Assembly (NCBI GenBank): GCA_018873245.2
Contig: JAEMBT020000001.1
Coordinates: 7,732,220 to 7,796,219, forward strand
DNA from: Archegozetes longisetosus
Lineage: Eukaryota; Arthropoda; Arachnida; Sarcoptiformes; Trhypochthoniidae
Length of the DNA: 64,000 nt
Direction of reading: 5' to 3'
The position numbers were made by a program, and so were the translations under genes. Positions 11,463 to 21,480 of this stretch are shown here, piece by piece. The first letter of the stretch is position 1. Every line of letters starts with the position of its first letter. The notes under the pieces were generated by a model. It did not search any database and had not been told where the DNA came from. It worked only from the letters and a program-made list of their open reading frames with translations.

Positions 11463-11777
11463 TTAACCTTTTAAAAGTCTCCAAAGACTATAAAAGCTCT
11501 TTTCATATCGGGAAAAATCGTCACATGTGTTAACTTTGCCTTGCGAAAATTCGCCAAGTACCTTTGATATAAGTAATATCGCACACTGTTTTGCAAAATT
11601 GGCTTTTAGTGATTTCGTTTGTTTTTCTAATCTAAAACTTTCTGCACGTTTATTGGCCACATGCGTTAGAAAATAATATTTCTCAGTCCTATTACTACGT
11701 AGTACGCTTTCAATACGTGCACAACTTATGATTTTAACATTTTTACTGTGTATTTTTAATTTCAGTTTGTCGTACAT
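11463..11777 (-). CDS. 104-codon open frame divergent from the transposase, unknown
   Basis: This ATG-started basic frame ends in WRLLKG and has no recognised domain, signal peptide or membrane segment. It begins 115 bp from the transposase start and runs the other way, which is the position a second element gene could take. It overlaps no repeat copy, so repeat comparison cannot test it. Residue composition is not obviously random (four Cys, one Trp), but nothing confirms translation. Confidence 0.25.
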   Translation of the reverse strand: MYDKLKLKIHSKNVKIISCARIESVLRSNRTEKYYFLTHVANKRAESFRLEKQTKSLKANFAKQCAILLISKVLGEFSQGKVNTCDDFSRYEKSFYSLWRLLKG

Positions 11778-11892
11778 AAAAAGAATGAGTTATTGCCTCA
11801 GATTTTGTGCTCAATATGTCTAACATTCCGAGTGCAACGTGTTTATTTCATTGTTATTGTAATAAGAGAATCGAAACTCTGTAGTAACGAAA

Positions 11893-12990
11893 ATGATGAG
11901 ACTTAGGAGTCAGGAGCGGCGACAGGGCGCCCTCTCAGACAAGGAGTTTCTAGATTCCTTCTATAATGAGCTAACAGTTTCCAATTTTAAGGATAAAATC
12001 AAAACAGACTCAGACGCGCTTAGATATTGTCAATTATCAGGCATTTTACCTACCAGAGCGACTCCTCCTCCGTATTGTCCCAAACATCCTCACGTCGTTA
12101 TGAAAATTGTAAATGAACAAAAAAGGAATAAATTGGGTTTCAGATATGTTTGTAGTTTGAAGCCTGCATGCAATATAAAAACAGAGCCCACGAAAAATAC
12201 ATGGTTCTATGACGCGCTCATTAGTCTTCGAGACGGTCTCCATATTATTGTATGCTTTGTAGCAGGGCTTAAGCATAGACAGGCAGTCGTAGAGGTCAAA
12301 GTCGACAAGGAAACAATTACCAATTGGTACGGCTATTTACGCGAGGTTCAGGAAATTATAATGTCTCAGCGTAGGCAAATAGGGGGAGTATACGAGGACG
12401 AAAACGGCGAAATTGTGGCGCACTTTGTAGAAGTCGACGAGACTCACATTTGTAACCGCAAGTATAACAGAGGAAGACTTTACAATACTGAGACACAAAG
12501 ACTCTGGGTAGTGGGCGGAGTGTGCAGGCTTACTCGCCAGGCTTTTATGGTTAGAGTTCCGAACAGAAGAACGAACGTGATTGATTATTTAGTAGATTCG
12601 AGGATAGCGTTAGGGAGTATTTTAGTGACGGACGCGGCTCGAGTTTATGAAAATATACACACTAGACTAGGAATCGAACATGAATCAGTGAACCATAGCG
12701 TAAATTTTGTTAGCCCCACGAACAGGTATATCAATACAAACATGATAGAATCTCGTTGGGCCGCAGTCAAACAAAAAGTAAAATCATACAAGAACACGAA
12801 CTTTGTCGAAGCGTGCATTGCTCAACATTTGTATGAATTTGAAAACTTTTACCTCTTGAAAGAAAAGTTTAGTTATGGGAAAAGGTTTGAAAAATTAGTT
12901 AGCGACATAGTAAGAGTTTATGTAGGTCCTGATCGTAATAAGGTACCACTAGAATTGGTAGTCGACGATTGGGATAAATTATTGCGCTAG
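11893..12990 (+). CDS. Merlin-superfamily DDE transposase (IS1016/ISXO2-like)
   Basis: A single-exon ORF of 365 residues would cut and join the element ends in the nucleus. The N-terminal part has a zinc-ribbon-like set (Cys62, His65, Cys87, Cys93). The catalytic core shows VEVDETHICNRKYNRGR with Asp182, then WVVGGV and VPNRR. Asp247 lies in ILVTDAARVYE, the motif HESVNHSVNFV follows, and Glu286 in MIESRWAAVKQK completes the DDE triad. This order and wording are typical of Merlin transposases and the related bacterial IS1595/ISXO2 domain. Length is close to family norm and no stop or frameshift is present, so the enzyme could be active. The ATG at 11893 is directly followed by a second ATG. 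GC content is visibly higher than in the surrounding AT-rich DNA. Confidence 0.85.
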   Translation: MMRLRSQERRQGALSDKEFLDSFYNELTVSNFKDKIKTDSDALRYCQLSGILPTRATPPPYCPKHPHVVMKIVNEQKRNKLGFRYVCSLKPACNIKTEPTKNTWFYDALISLRDGLHIIVCFVAGLKHRQAVVEVKVDKETITNWYGYLREVQEIIMSQRRQIGGVYEDENGEIVAHFVEVDETHICNRKYNRGRLYNTETQRLWVVGGVCRLTRQAFMVRVPNRRTNVIDYLVDSRIALGSILVTDAARVYENIHTRLGIEHESVNHSVNFVSPTNRYINTNMIESRWAAVKQKVKSYKNTNFVEACIAQHLYEFENFYLLKEKFSYGKRFEKLVSDIVRVYVGPDRNKVPLELVVDDWDKLLR

Positions 12991-13148
12991 TTATTGTGTT
13001 CTTTGAAAAAATATCTCTGGATCGTTCGTCTAAATCGCACTCGTTTTCAGACGTCTCTATTAGCCAATTGGTTCAAAAAGTTCCCAAGAACTACTCGAGA
13101 TAACGGAGGCGCCAAATAATTGACGTTCTACAACGCGGCGTGCCACTT

Positions 13149-13165
13149 CCGTCGGAAGTGGCTCG
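13149..13165. repeat. Short perfect GC-rich hairpin
   Basis: CCACTTCC and GGAAGTGG flank a short loop just downstream of the transposase stop, inside a GC-rich patch near the right terminus. Confidence 0.5.
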
Positions 13166-13178
13166 TTTCGTAAGTCGA

Positions 13179-13239
13179 CGAGTGTGATACATCACTGGAT
13201 TCAGTTCATAGAGCTGAATCCAGTGATGTATCACACTCG
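13179..13239. repeat. 26-bp perfect inverted repeat inside the right terminus
   Basis: The arms at 13179-13204 and 13214-13239 are perfectly complementary around a 9-nt loop. The arm sequence (GTGTGATACATCACTGG) is the same block found inside the left terminus, so the right end carries this subterminal block twice, in opposite orientation. Confidence 0.85.
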
Positions 13240-13290
13240 GGGACGGGGAGACTGCTATATACTTTAGACCCATTAGCCCAGATTCACCCG
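13201..13290 (-). repeat. Right terminal inverted repeat of the Merlin-like element
   Basis: Read inwards from 13290, it matches the left end for 26 bp with one mismatch. It matches again after a divergent spacer of similar length. Confidence 0.75.
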
Positions 13291-13454
13291 CAAATGTAAA
13301 TATTGCAGCATACTTTTAACGTCTTACAGAATATTATTGCACCTTAATTTATGATAATTGAGCTTTCCAACTTAGATGAAATTAAGCGTAATCAATATTG
13401 TAAGATTAAACATTACAGAGCACATGTGATTTTATTATTTACCAAGAAAAGTCA

Positions 13455-13519
13455 TGACGTCATATTATTTAGAAGTGAATTAGATCACAAGGTTTGTGAG
13501 GGGTCAAATTTTATATAAA
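13455..13519 (+). promoter_or_regulatory. CRE-like site and TATA box of the cysteine-rich peptide gene
   Basis: A full palindromic TGACGTCA (13455-13462), the consensus for CREB/ATF factors, lies about 50 bp upstream of TATATAAA (13512-13519). The ATG at 13624 lies about 75 bp downstream of the expected start of transcription. This suggests an inducible or secretory-cell gene; the regulation is inference. Confidence 0.5.
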
Positions 13520-13623
13520 AACAGCGTCATAAAAATCCGTTTCATACTACTCGAATTCGAGTTCTTTAAATAGAATTTATAGAGATATCATAAAACGGTA
13601 CCATACTTCGCAACAAAACGAAG

Positions 13624-13913
13624 ATGAAGACTGCATTAAGCTTTTGTTTTGATTTTCTTCATATTCGCCTTCATCTCTTACTGTAAGTTTATTATTTCAG
13701 ATATAGACATTAATAGAACAAACATTTATTCCATTAGATGAAGTTAGAGGCGCAGCAGTATCACCATGTCCTTATCAAGTTGGACAATGTTTGCTTTCTT
13801 ACGAGACCTGTAGTGGATTAGATGTAAACATCTATTTCCCACCTATCATCGGTTATCAATATTATTGTCCGAGACCTCGCTTTTGTTGTATCAACCGACT
13901 TCTTATTGACTAG
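13624..13913 (+). pseudogene. Small secreted six-cysteine peptide gene, two exons, one frame break
   Basis: Exon 1 is 13624-13682 and exon 2 is 13738-13913, split by a 55-bp GTAAGT...TTAG intron. Exon 2 encodes about 58 residues with the spacing C-x6-C-x6-C-x18-C-x5-C-C and a stop at 13911. This resembles a compact clip-like or other disulfide-stabilised extracellular module. Exon 1 starts MKTALSF, and the strongly hydrophobic signal-peptide core that should follow is in the frame one base away. The exon length is also one base off the phase needed by exon 2. A single extra base in a T-rich run near 13643-13650 explains both. So this is either a recently broken gene or a base-calling error. 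AATAAA lies at 13933-13938. Family and target are unknown. Confidence 0.55.
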
Positions 13914-15085
13914 TGTCAACAAAATCTGTTTGAATAAATTGAATGGAAGAATACGAAGAAATAATTGAAGAATTTATTTTGAATTTTTTCTCACAAATTT
14001 ATCACCTATATAATATCAAAATTTATTTCATCGAATATGATTTTAAATGTAGCTTTTGTTCTTTTATCGTAATTATTCAATAAAATGATTGATTTTTCTT
14101 CTCGATATAATTTCTTAACGATGGACAGATGCATCGATTTATTTTGCTGAATTTAATACTAAAACTTAATTAATGAAATTATTATAAGAAGCAATATAAT
14201 TCTGCAATGACGTTGTTTGTGTTTTGTTTTGAAATGTAATTTTGCTTCGATTTGAACTCAATTTACGTTAGACTTATTTTTAAACATAAAAATGGCTAGA
14301 ATTATAATTGCGTCGTTGTCAATTCAATTTTGAGGAAGTACACTAGGGATTGGATCTTAGTTATCAGATACAGGTTAAAAGCGAATACTTACTTTCTAAC
14401 TATAATCGATAAGTGCTCTGGGGGCCTGGCTACCAGCACTTGACTTTGGGATGATTGCACATAAGTTGTGTATTTTTTTTATCTTTAATTTTGTGGAACT
14501 TATTTCAGCCGTTTCAAGAAAAATAGTGCAATAAATTAATCACACCATAAATGGTTAAATGTTAATATTGGAAAGTTTCAAGCGAAATTAAACATATGTT
14601 GCTAAGTATTTTTATGCAAAGTGAGAAGTAATTGAATTTTATTTTTAAAAGGTTTTATGCAAATCTACGATCAATTAGTTACGTCTCACAGAACTGATTT
14701 AATAAATTTAATATCATAATAGCTTGGGATAATCTTTTATAATATATCTTAATATAATTTATTATATGATTCTCCTGAAAATTTCGTCTCAGTAAATTTT
14801 CTAAATTTAACAAATTTTTCAATAAATAAAGTTCAGTTAATCACGATTTCAGTTAAATACAAATACTCAAATAGAAATCACAGTTTCAAAGTTTCATAAG
14901 CTTATACCTCTGTATTACTTCCTAAGGACAATTGTATTAAGTTGTTCAGTTAACAAGAGTATTAGATCATTCAGCAGAAATCACGAAGATATAAACTCCT
15001 CTATATTTAAACAGGAATTATTAAATTTTAATTATTGGTTTGGAAAGAAATTATTGCCCGCTGTTAATAAAATTTCAAATACATC
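13914..15085. other. Non-coding AT-rich spacer
   Basis: The 3' end of the peptide gene with its AATAAA lies at the left edge. No further gene or strong repeat was recognised. Confidence 0.5.
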
Positions 15086-15311
15086 GTAACTTGCATATTA
15101 AGTCATTTCCTTATTAGACCGTATCTTTATTAAGCCGTGACTTCTGCGCTTGCATCAAATTGCGCCACTGTATTAAGCCGTTTTCCAATTAAATTGTTTT
15201 CTTATTTATAAAAATACGATTTAATAGGGAAATCGATTTCTGGTGCATGCTTAGCATTCACAGCTTATTACAGAAATAGTCTAATAAAGAAATGGCTTAA
15301 TATGCAACTTA
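15086..15311. mobile_element. MITE with about 34-bp terminal inverted repeats
   Basis: GTAACTTGCATATTAAG at the left and its inverted near-copy at the right (TTAATATGCAACTTAC) bound about 225 bp. The interior repeats short TATTAAGCCGT-type motifs. No coding capacity and no clear target duplication were seen. Confidence 0.65.
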
Positions 15312-15419
15312 CAATATTAAAATTTTAATGAATACAGGTATTTGGTCAATTATATATTGACCTTCATTTTCAACGACCTGACCACGCTTTGTGACTAACT
15401 TTCGATCCTATCCCTAAAG

Positions 15420-15985
15420 AACTCAGTAGATGGTGCCTTTTGGGCTCACCTACTTATCGTGATATATTCTTGTAGAACTCGTTAAGCTGGTTCATAAAAT
15501 GCATATGACCCAAGGTCAAAAAGGTCATTTCAAGGTTAAATCTCCAAATATGACATTAATCGGTAGATGATGCCTTTTAAGGGCACATACTTTTGATATT
15601 CGATCCTAATAGTACTCAATGTAGTATTACATGCCCATATTCTATCCATAAATTACGTAAAAATGAAATATTCTAAAAACTCAAAAATAGTTCTATCGCT
15701 AGGTATCCCCTCCGAAATTCGATATAAGATAATTCTCTATAAAATAATTAACTAATAGCTAATAAACAAGTAACTAATATCAAAATTAGTTTTAGAACAA
15801 ACTATGTACAAAATAAAGTAAAATCGTAAGTCAAATGACTTTATACTTAATTATTACCTCGTTTTAGGAAGTAGCAAAGTTTAGGAAAGTATAAGAGAAT
15901 ATTTTTCGATAATATTGCGAGTTCATTTGTTAAATGTCACAAAGTAAGTGCCCCGAAAAGGCACCCATTACCAAGAACTCCGGGA
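15420..15985. repeat. Three copies of a GTGCCTTTT block
   Basis: A motif close to GATGGTGCCTTTTGGGC followed by CACTTACTT occurs at about 15428 (+), 15566 (+) and 15945 (-). This arrangement of direct and inverted copies suggests a decayed small DNA transposon. Boundaries are uncertain. Confidence 0.4.
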
Positions 15986-18753
15986 GAATTGAAACAATGA
16001 AGTTATAGCCCGTTTTTCGGAACTCATATAACATTATATGACGAATGAGTTTGTCCTTTTCCACCATCATTAAAGACTTAATTTTTTTTAAGTTTTAATT
16101 AAATAAGAGTTGAATGATACTTTTCCGCCTAAGACGTGCAAACTTAATTTTTTATCAATTATTTAAGGAGCTTAAGGGGTTCAAAACCCTGATGTAAATG
16201 GCGAGCATTAGTTTCTTTCCGAACTAATATTATACTTTGCAAATTTTTATATAAATATATATTTTTTCGGGATGTGATTCTTAAATATCTTCAAATATAT
16301 ATGTCGAATGATCTTTAAACAATTATGAATTTGAATTTGCTTAAACAGAAATACGTAATTAATTCGTTACATCTAGTTTGTTGTTCATATGAAATACTCG
16401 TGATTTTTATTGCATTGCTTATGAAGATAAGATAATTTTTAAAACTTCATCAACTTTCAAACAAACAAGTTCATTACTTCATTCAAAACATAATACCTAA
16501 AAAATAAGCTTAATGAAAATTATCAATAAATCAACAATTTATTCCCAACCCTCACTCCTTGATTCAATTATGATAAACATAACTCTCGAATTTTTTTTAT
16601 TAATTAATCATCTGATTGATTCTTTGGTATTAACATTTCTTGACTCTAGACTCGATGACTGCCCAAAAGTAGAGGCAGTAGAAGCGAAGTATTCATTGAT
16701 ATTATGCTTTTCTGAATTGATATTTTCATTAAAATCATTCTTTCTTTTATCCAATGATTTACTCATTTCAACCTTTCTTACAAGAAATTTTCTAAAATTT
16801 CTAGTTATTTAAAGTATTGTTGTCGCCCTTGCCAAGTCAGATTACCTTAAGTGCGACTTTTAAAGAAACACCAAAATATATACAAATTTATTATATAAAA
16901 TAATAACTAATCAAATCACTAGCTGTTATTAGATTAAGATTTATTTTAAGATATAAAATACAAAGATTTTAAAGCATATTGAAAACAAGACGTCTGATAG
17001 GAAGATCATTAGACAAACCATTTATCAGCCCGAGTATGGCTTGTGAGTGCCCTTTAAATACTCACAAGTTTAGGGCCGTGACCAAACATGTTCACTCATG
17101 TTCAGAGTTTTCCTTCATCTCGTGGTCAGTCTCAATCGACTGACCTTAAAAATATTTAAGCTAATTCCGATGAATTGACACTTACTGTCAACTCATCTTA
17201 AAATAGCTCAACTTTTAACTCAAGCAATAAAGTTTTATTGCTAGATTTCGCAGAATAGGTCGCTTCTCTAAAAACTTGAGGTCGCGCCCTATTTTGCTTT
17301 CTAATAAGCGACATGTGTGAATGCAAGGAAATATTTTGCATTCACAGTTCACAGTATAATTAAAAGTCGATTTATTAAACACTGTGTTCAAGAGATAATA
17401 TATAAACAAATAAAATATCTGTATTTTGAGTTTACTATTGAAACAGTTTTGTATTTTCAATTGAAAAGCATTTAGAAATATTGAAAACTTAAACATTGCG
17501 GGTATTTCAATCAAAAAATTTTCACACCCGCTTCGTTCCGCATCCACCAGCCTTCACACCAGATCCGCTCCACACCCATTGAGTTAAGGAGGTTATCCGC
17601 TTTAAACCTGCATCCACGGCGGGTGCGAATATGACTTTGTCAGGTCTAATTTATCTTAAGTCAAACTATTTCAGCAAGTTGAATTTGATTTTAACTCTGT
17701 AAAATCCAGTCAAATAAAATTATCGATTACATATAACAAAATAATTGATTGTTCATCTGTTTTTGACCACCTCTCTCATTTGAAATAAATTTATCACATC
17801 GGCTCAATAATGGTGTTTTTGGAGTTGAAATTATTTGAATGTTTGTGTCGATATATTTGAATCATAGGTACCTGCTAGTTACATCGACATGTAGTTTATT
17901 GTTTTAGTTTTAACGTCTAAAATATCAAAAATAAATAGATCATAATTTCCCAAATTTATTAATATAAACAAATATTGTAAGGGATCGAGAATTTTTTAGT
18001 AGAAGTTATGTAAAGATTTTATATACAAACATAGGAGCTTATAGAATTTATTACAATAAATTCTATAGTTTTATAAAGTTTTCACTGGATTTAAGAAAGA
18101 AGAACGCTGAAATAAAGATTACACGATGCTCTATAGAAAGTTTGTTCGGTCAGAAGGCTTGTTTTATTAAGTTTTAGATTAGTTCTAAGGATATTGGAAA
18201 TTGCGTTAATATTGAGGATTGGTTTAAAGAGTCAGCTTTAAGTACTATGGGCAGTTTTTTAGTTAAAATACGATTATTAGTAATTATAAATTCGTTGGAA
18301 AAGCCACAGAAAAAATAATAAAATAAATCTAAGGACTCTTCAAATTAATTTGAGGTATTTATTGCTCTATGTAAACAGTTTTATTTTATAGAAGAGAAGC
18401 TGTTAGAACACTTATTCTTTTAGGTTATTAACAAATGCTTTATACGAATTAAAGTATTTGAAATGTTTATAGCTTAAAGTTAGCTACAAACATTAAAAGA
18501 AGGTAAAACATTTTTGACATCTATTATTTATAATAAAGAACAAAGTTTACAAAATCTACTCCTTCTAGAGGTTGATCGAACAAAGGCTAAATAAAGTGAA
18601 AAACTGTCATCATTACAATATTAAAGGCTGAGATTTGCATCCTCTTTTCTTACTTCAAATGAAAAAACCATGAAAACTTGTTTTATTTCTCAACATTTTA
18701 AATATTTGCATTTTCATAAAAATATACTAATAGAGGGATTAAATATTTTGATA
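15986..18753. other. Spacer with no confident gene; possible hAT end near 17520-17640
   Basis: Mostly AT-rich unique sequence. The patch at 17520-17640 is rich in CATCC/CACCCGC motifs like the subterminal repeats of hAT elements and may be a relic end. Open frames at 16513-16812 and 17215-17547 lack any domain, and the latter starts inside that patch, so neither is called as a gene. Confidence 0.4.
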
Positions 18754-18901
18754 TTTCAAAAACCGATGAAGCTAGTTTATTAAATTATATATTAACAATG
18801 TTAAAAATTAAATTTAATTAACAATTGATAATATAGATTAAATACTTAGTAGATAAAATTAATAAAAGTTAGTTTCATATCGATTAATTGGAAGGTTTAG
18901 A

Positions 18902-19084
18902 GTGAAAGAAAGCTTGGAGTTTCATGGAAGAGTCTATATCATTGAATTGTTACGTCAGATACTGTTATCAAAATTTCTAAGGTCTCTCTATGAGCTTTCA
19001 GCTATTGATCACATACTTGCTGATAGTCCAAACATAAGCCCGGCTCATAAGTCAATAATTCTGACTCATCCTTATCAACTGTAA
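18902..19084 (+). CDS. 60-codon open frame, right-arm copy, unknown
   Basis: Same frame as 5042-5224 on the other arm, with no recognised domain. Listed for completeness because it is open in both copies. Confidence 0.2.
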   Translation: MKESLEFHGRVYIIELLRQILLSKFLRSLYELSAIDHILADSPNISPAHKSIILTHPYQL

Positions 19085-19856
19085 CCATAAATTAATTGAA
19101 TTATAAATATATCTGAAGGCATATATATATATAGTGGGCAAAATAGATGCCTAATTAGTCATTAAGAATCTAAGAGAAAAGAGGAATTAACTGACTTCAA
19201 ACTTAAACTAACCTGACCTAACCATAGCCAATATGGCTGCCAAAGAAAGAGTACTACTTGTTGCGCAGTTCTCAAATCTCTTTAAATCTATCAAAGTATC
19301 AGTGAAAAATTGTGACAAAAATAACAAACAAGGAAAGGGCCGAAAGGAACTAAAGACAGACCACACGGTGTTCGATGACAAATGCCAGTCATTTTAAGAA
19401 TAAAAAGTATTGTCAACTCGAGAGTCACCTGTGGATAATATAAGACAAAAAATACTAAGTGTCTTCAAATTAATCTCCAGAGATCTAAGATATCGACACA
19501 GCATTTATTCAATTTTATAGAGAATAAATTGTGTGATGTTTTAATCTAAGAGCCTTATTGTATTAATGGCAAGATATGTGGTTTTCCATCTCAATACAAG
19601 TTGTTATAAATCATCTAATGGCCAAAACCCAAAGTTTACGATACTAGTCAAATACAGTGCAATGAACTTCAGAAACATAGAAACCTTTTCTAAACAAGAT
19701 TTGTCTGTAGCCATAGTCGACTATAAGGATATACTAGTTATTTCTGCACATTTTTCATCGATTGAAGACATCTAGTCTAAACTACAAAATATTCAGACAG
19801 TCATTGACAGCCTAATTGCGAAACATTGTCATATCCATCGACTCTCACATTCAAAT

Positions 19857-20195
19857 GTGTGGCTCGACAATAACGACTACAGAGGAGATCAAATGAATCA
19901 ATTTATTGCCCAAAATAACTTAATTTTATTGAACAATAATGAAAATACGCCTACATCTGAGAACAGTCGTGGTAGTAGTTCAATTGATTTAACACTTGTG
20001 TCACTGAATCTCTCAAATCTTATCAATGATTGGCAAGTGTTGGATGAAGAGACGGCTTCTGACCACAAATATATTGTGTTTACCATATCTGAAAGCATAG
20101 AAAAAGTCAAATATAAATCAACAATAAAATATAATACAAAAAATGCTGATTGTAGTCAAATTACATCAGGCTGCACCAAAAGTAGAGTATATTAA
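19857..20195 (+). pseudogene. LINE endonuclease C-terminal fragment (right copy)
   Basis: Equivalent to 3930-4268, ending with the conserved ETASDHKYIVF segment of the endonuclease fold. Confidence 0.75.
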
Positions 20196-20896
20196 AAGTC
20201 AAAAATTGGATGCAAACAATGAACTACAATTGAATGACTGTGTCATAAGACTTAATACAGAAATAACCAAAACCTACGATAAATATTTGAAAAAGTAAAT
20301 ATAAATCCAGGCAAAAAGTGCAATAATTGGTGGACACAAAACCTGACACTAATGAGACACAGCAAACCGAATGAGACGGCAATACCAGCGATGTAGAAAA
20401 CCAGAGACGACAAGCGCTTAAAATTGAATATTTGTCTTTTCGTGAGAGATATAAAAAGGTCGTAAATGAAACAAAACTCAAGTCTTGGAATGAATTTGTA
20501 TCGGAAAACGGTCGCGACAACCCCTGGGGTTTAGTGTCTAAAATCCCAAGAAACAGATTAAATAAAGACACAGTAACTGAATTGAAGCTACCTGATGGCC
20601 GACTGCTGACTGACTCCCAATAAATTACTGACCATTTGATAGGTACACTGTTCTCGACCGACGATCAAATACCAGATCTCCAAATACATCAAACATTAAG
20701 AAACATATTGATTTAAATAATGACATCAATTATTACAGAGACAATGACAAGCCGTTCAGTCCTGAAGAAGTTAATGATGTAATTTTACAGCAAATTCAAA
20801 GGAAGGCACCAGGAATTGATGGGTTAACAGCTGACATAATAAAATTCATTCACAGTTGCAATCAAATACTAATGGCGTCACTTTACAATAAGTGCC

Positions 20897-21480
20897 TTGA
20901 ATTGTGTGTATTCCCTGAACTCTGGAGTCTATTTAAAAGTCATACTAAAAAGCGGCAAAACTGACTACAGAGACGCGAACTCGTACAGACCAATAAACCT
21001 ACTACCGGTTATGGCCAAAGTCTTGGAGAAACTGATGATTACTAGAGTTGTGGACTATTTGAGAAAAAATAATTTAGTCTCTGAAAGACAGTTTGGATTT
21101 ACGCCTCAAGTATCAACAGAAACCGCTTTACATTCAATGAAAAACTTTATTTTAGATTCATTTAAGAAAAAGGATTTGCATTAATAATGTCACTAGATAT
21201 TAGTGGAGCGTTCAATACTTGTTATTGGCCAAAAATTATGACCCAACTGCGACTCAAGAAGTGTCCACAAAATTTATACAAATTAATAGAATCTTACTTT
21301 ACGAATAGAAAAGCCAGACTCAGGTATTTGAATAGAGAAATAAGACGTAAATTGTCTATTGGCTGCCCTCAAGGAAGTGCTTCAGGTCCCTGGTTTTTCA
21401 ACATATGTATTAACGATATTTTTTATCTAACTGGACACAATATACAAATCAACTGTTTTGCTGATGACAAGCTTGGATGA
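20897..21480 (+). pseudogene. Reverse transcriptase fingers and palm (right copy)
   Basis: Two open pieces, 20897-21184 and 21187-21480, are separated by a single TAA. Together they cover motifs 0-2, the A motif (SLDISGAF), the CPQGSASGP block and the FADD active site. The enzyme is interrupted, so it is a relic. Confidence 0.8.

Larger units (their letters stand above)
5373..13290 (+). mobile_element. Merlin-like DNA transposon, 7.9 kb, with expanded non-coding interior
   Basis: The two ends are inverted copies: CGGGTGAATCCGGGCTAATG at 5373, and its near match inverted and ending at 13290. A second block of homology (TGTGATACATCA, GGATTCAG) lies some 50 bp inside each end, giving imperfect terminal repeats of about 90 bp. 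A Merlin-superfamily transposase sits near the right end. The other 6 kb is a non-coding array of promoter-like modules and tandem repeats, unusual for a superfamily whose members are normally short. No clear 8-9 bp target duplication was found. The left end abuts the inner edge of the inverted duplication, so the original insertion site may have been rearranged. Confidence 0.7.

Noticed and set aside
5364..13299. 8-9 bp target duplication around the Merlin-like element
   Set aside because: The left flank (TTTTTGAAA) and right flank (CAAATGTAA) do not match.
16513..16812. 99-codon + strand frame
   Set aside because: Hydrophobic low-complexity translation without domain or gene context. The antisense also has a short frame, so neither is preferred.
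17215..17547. 110-codon - strand frame
   Set aside because: Its start lies in a CATCC/CACCCGC-rich transposon-end-like patch and the rest is low-complexity.
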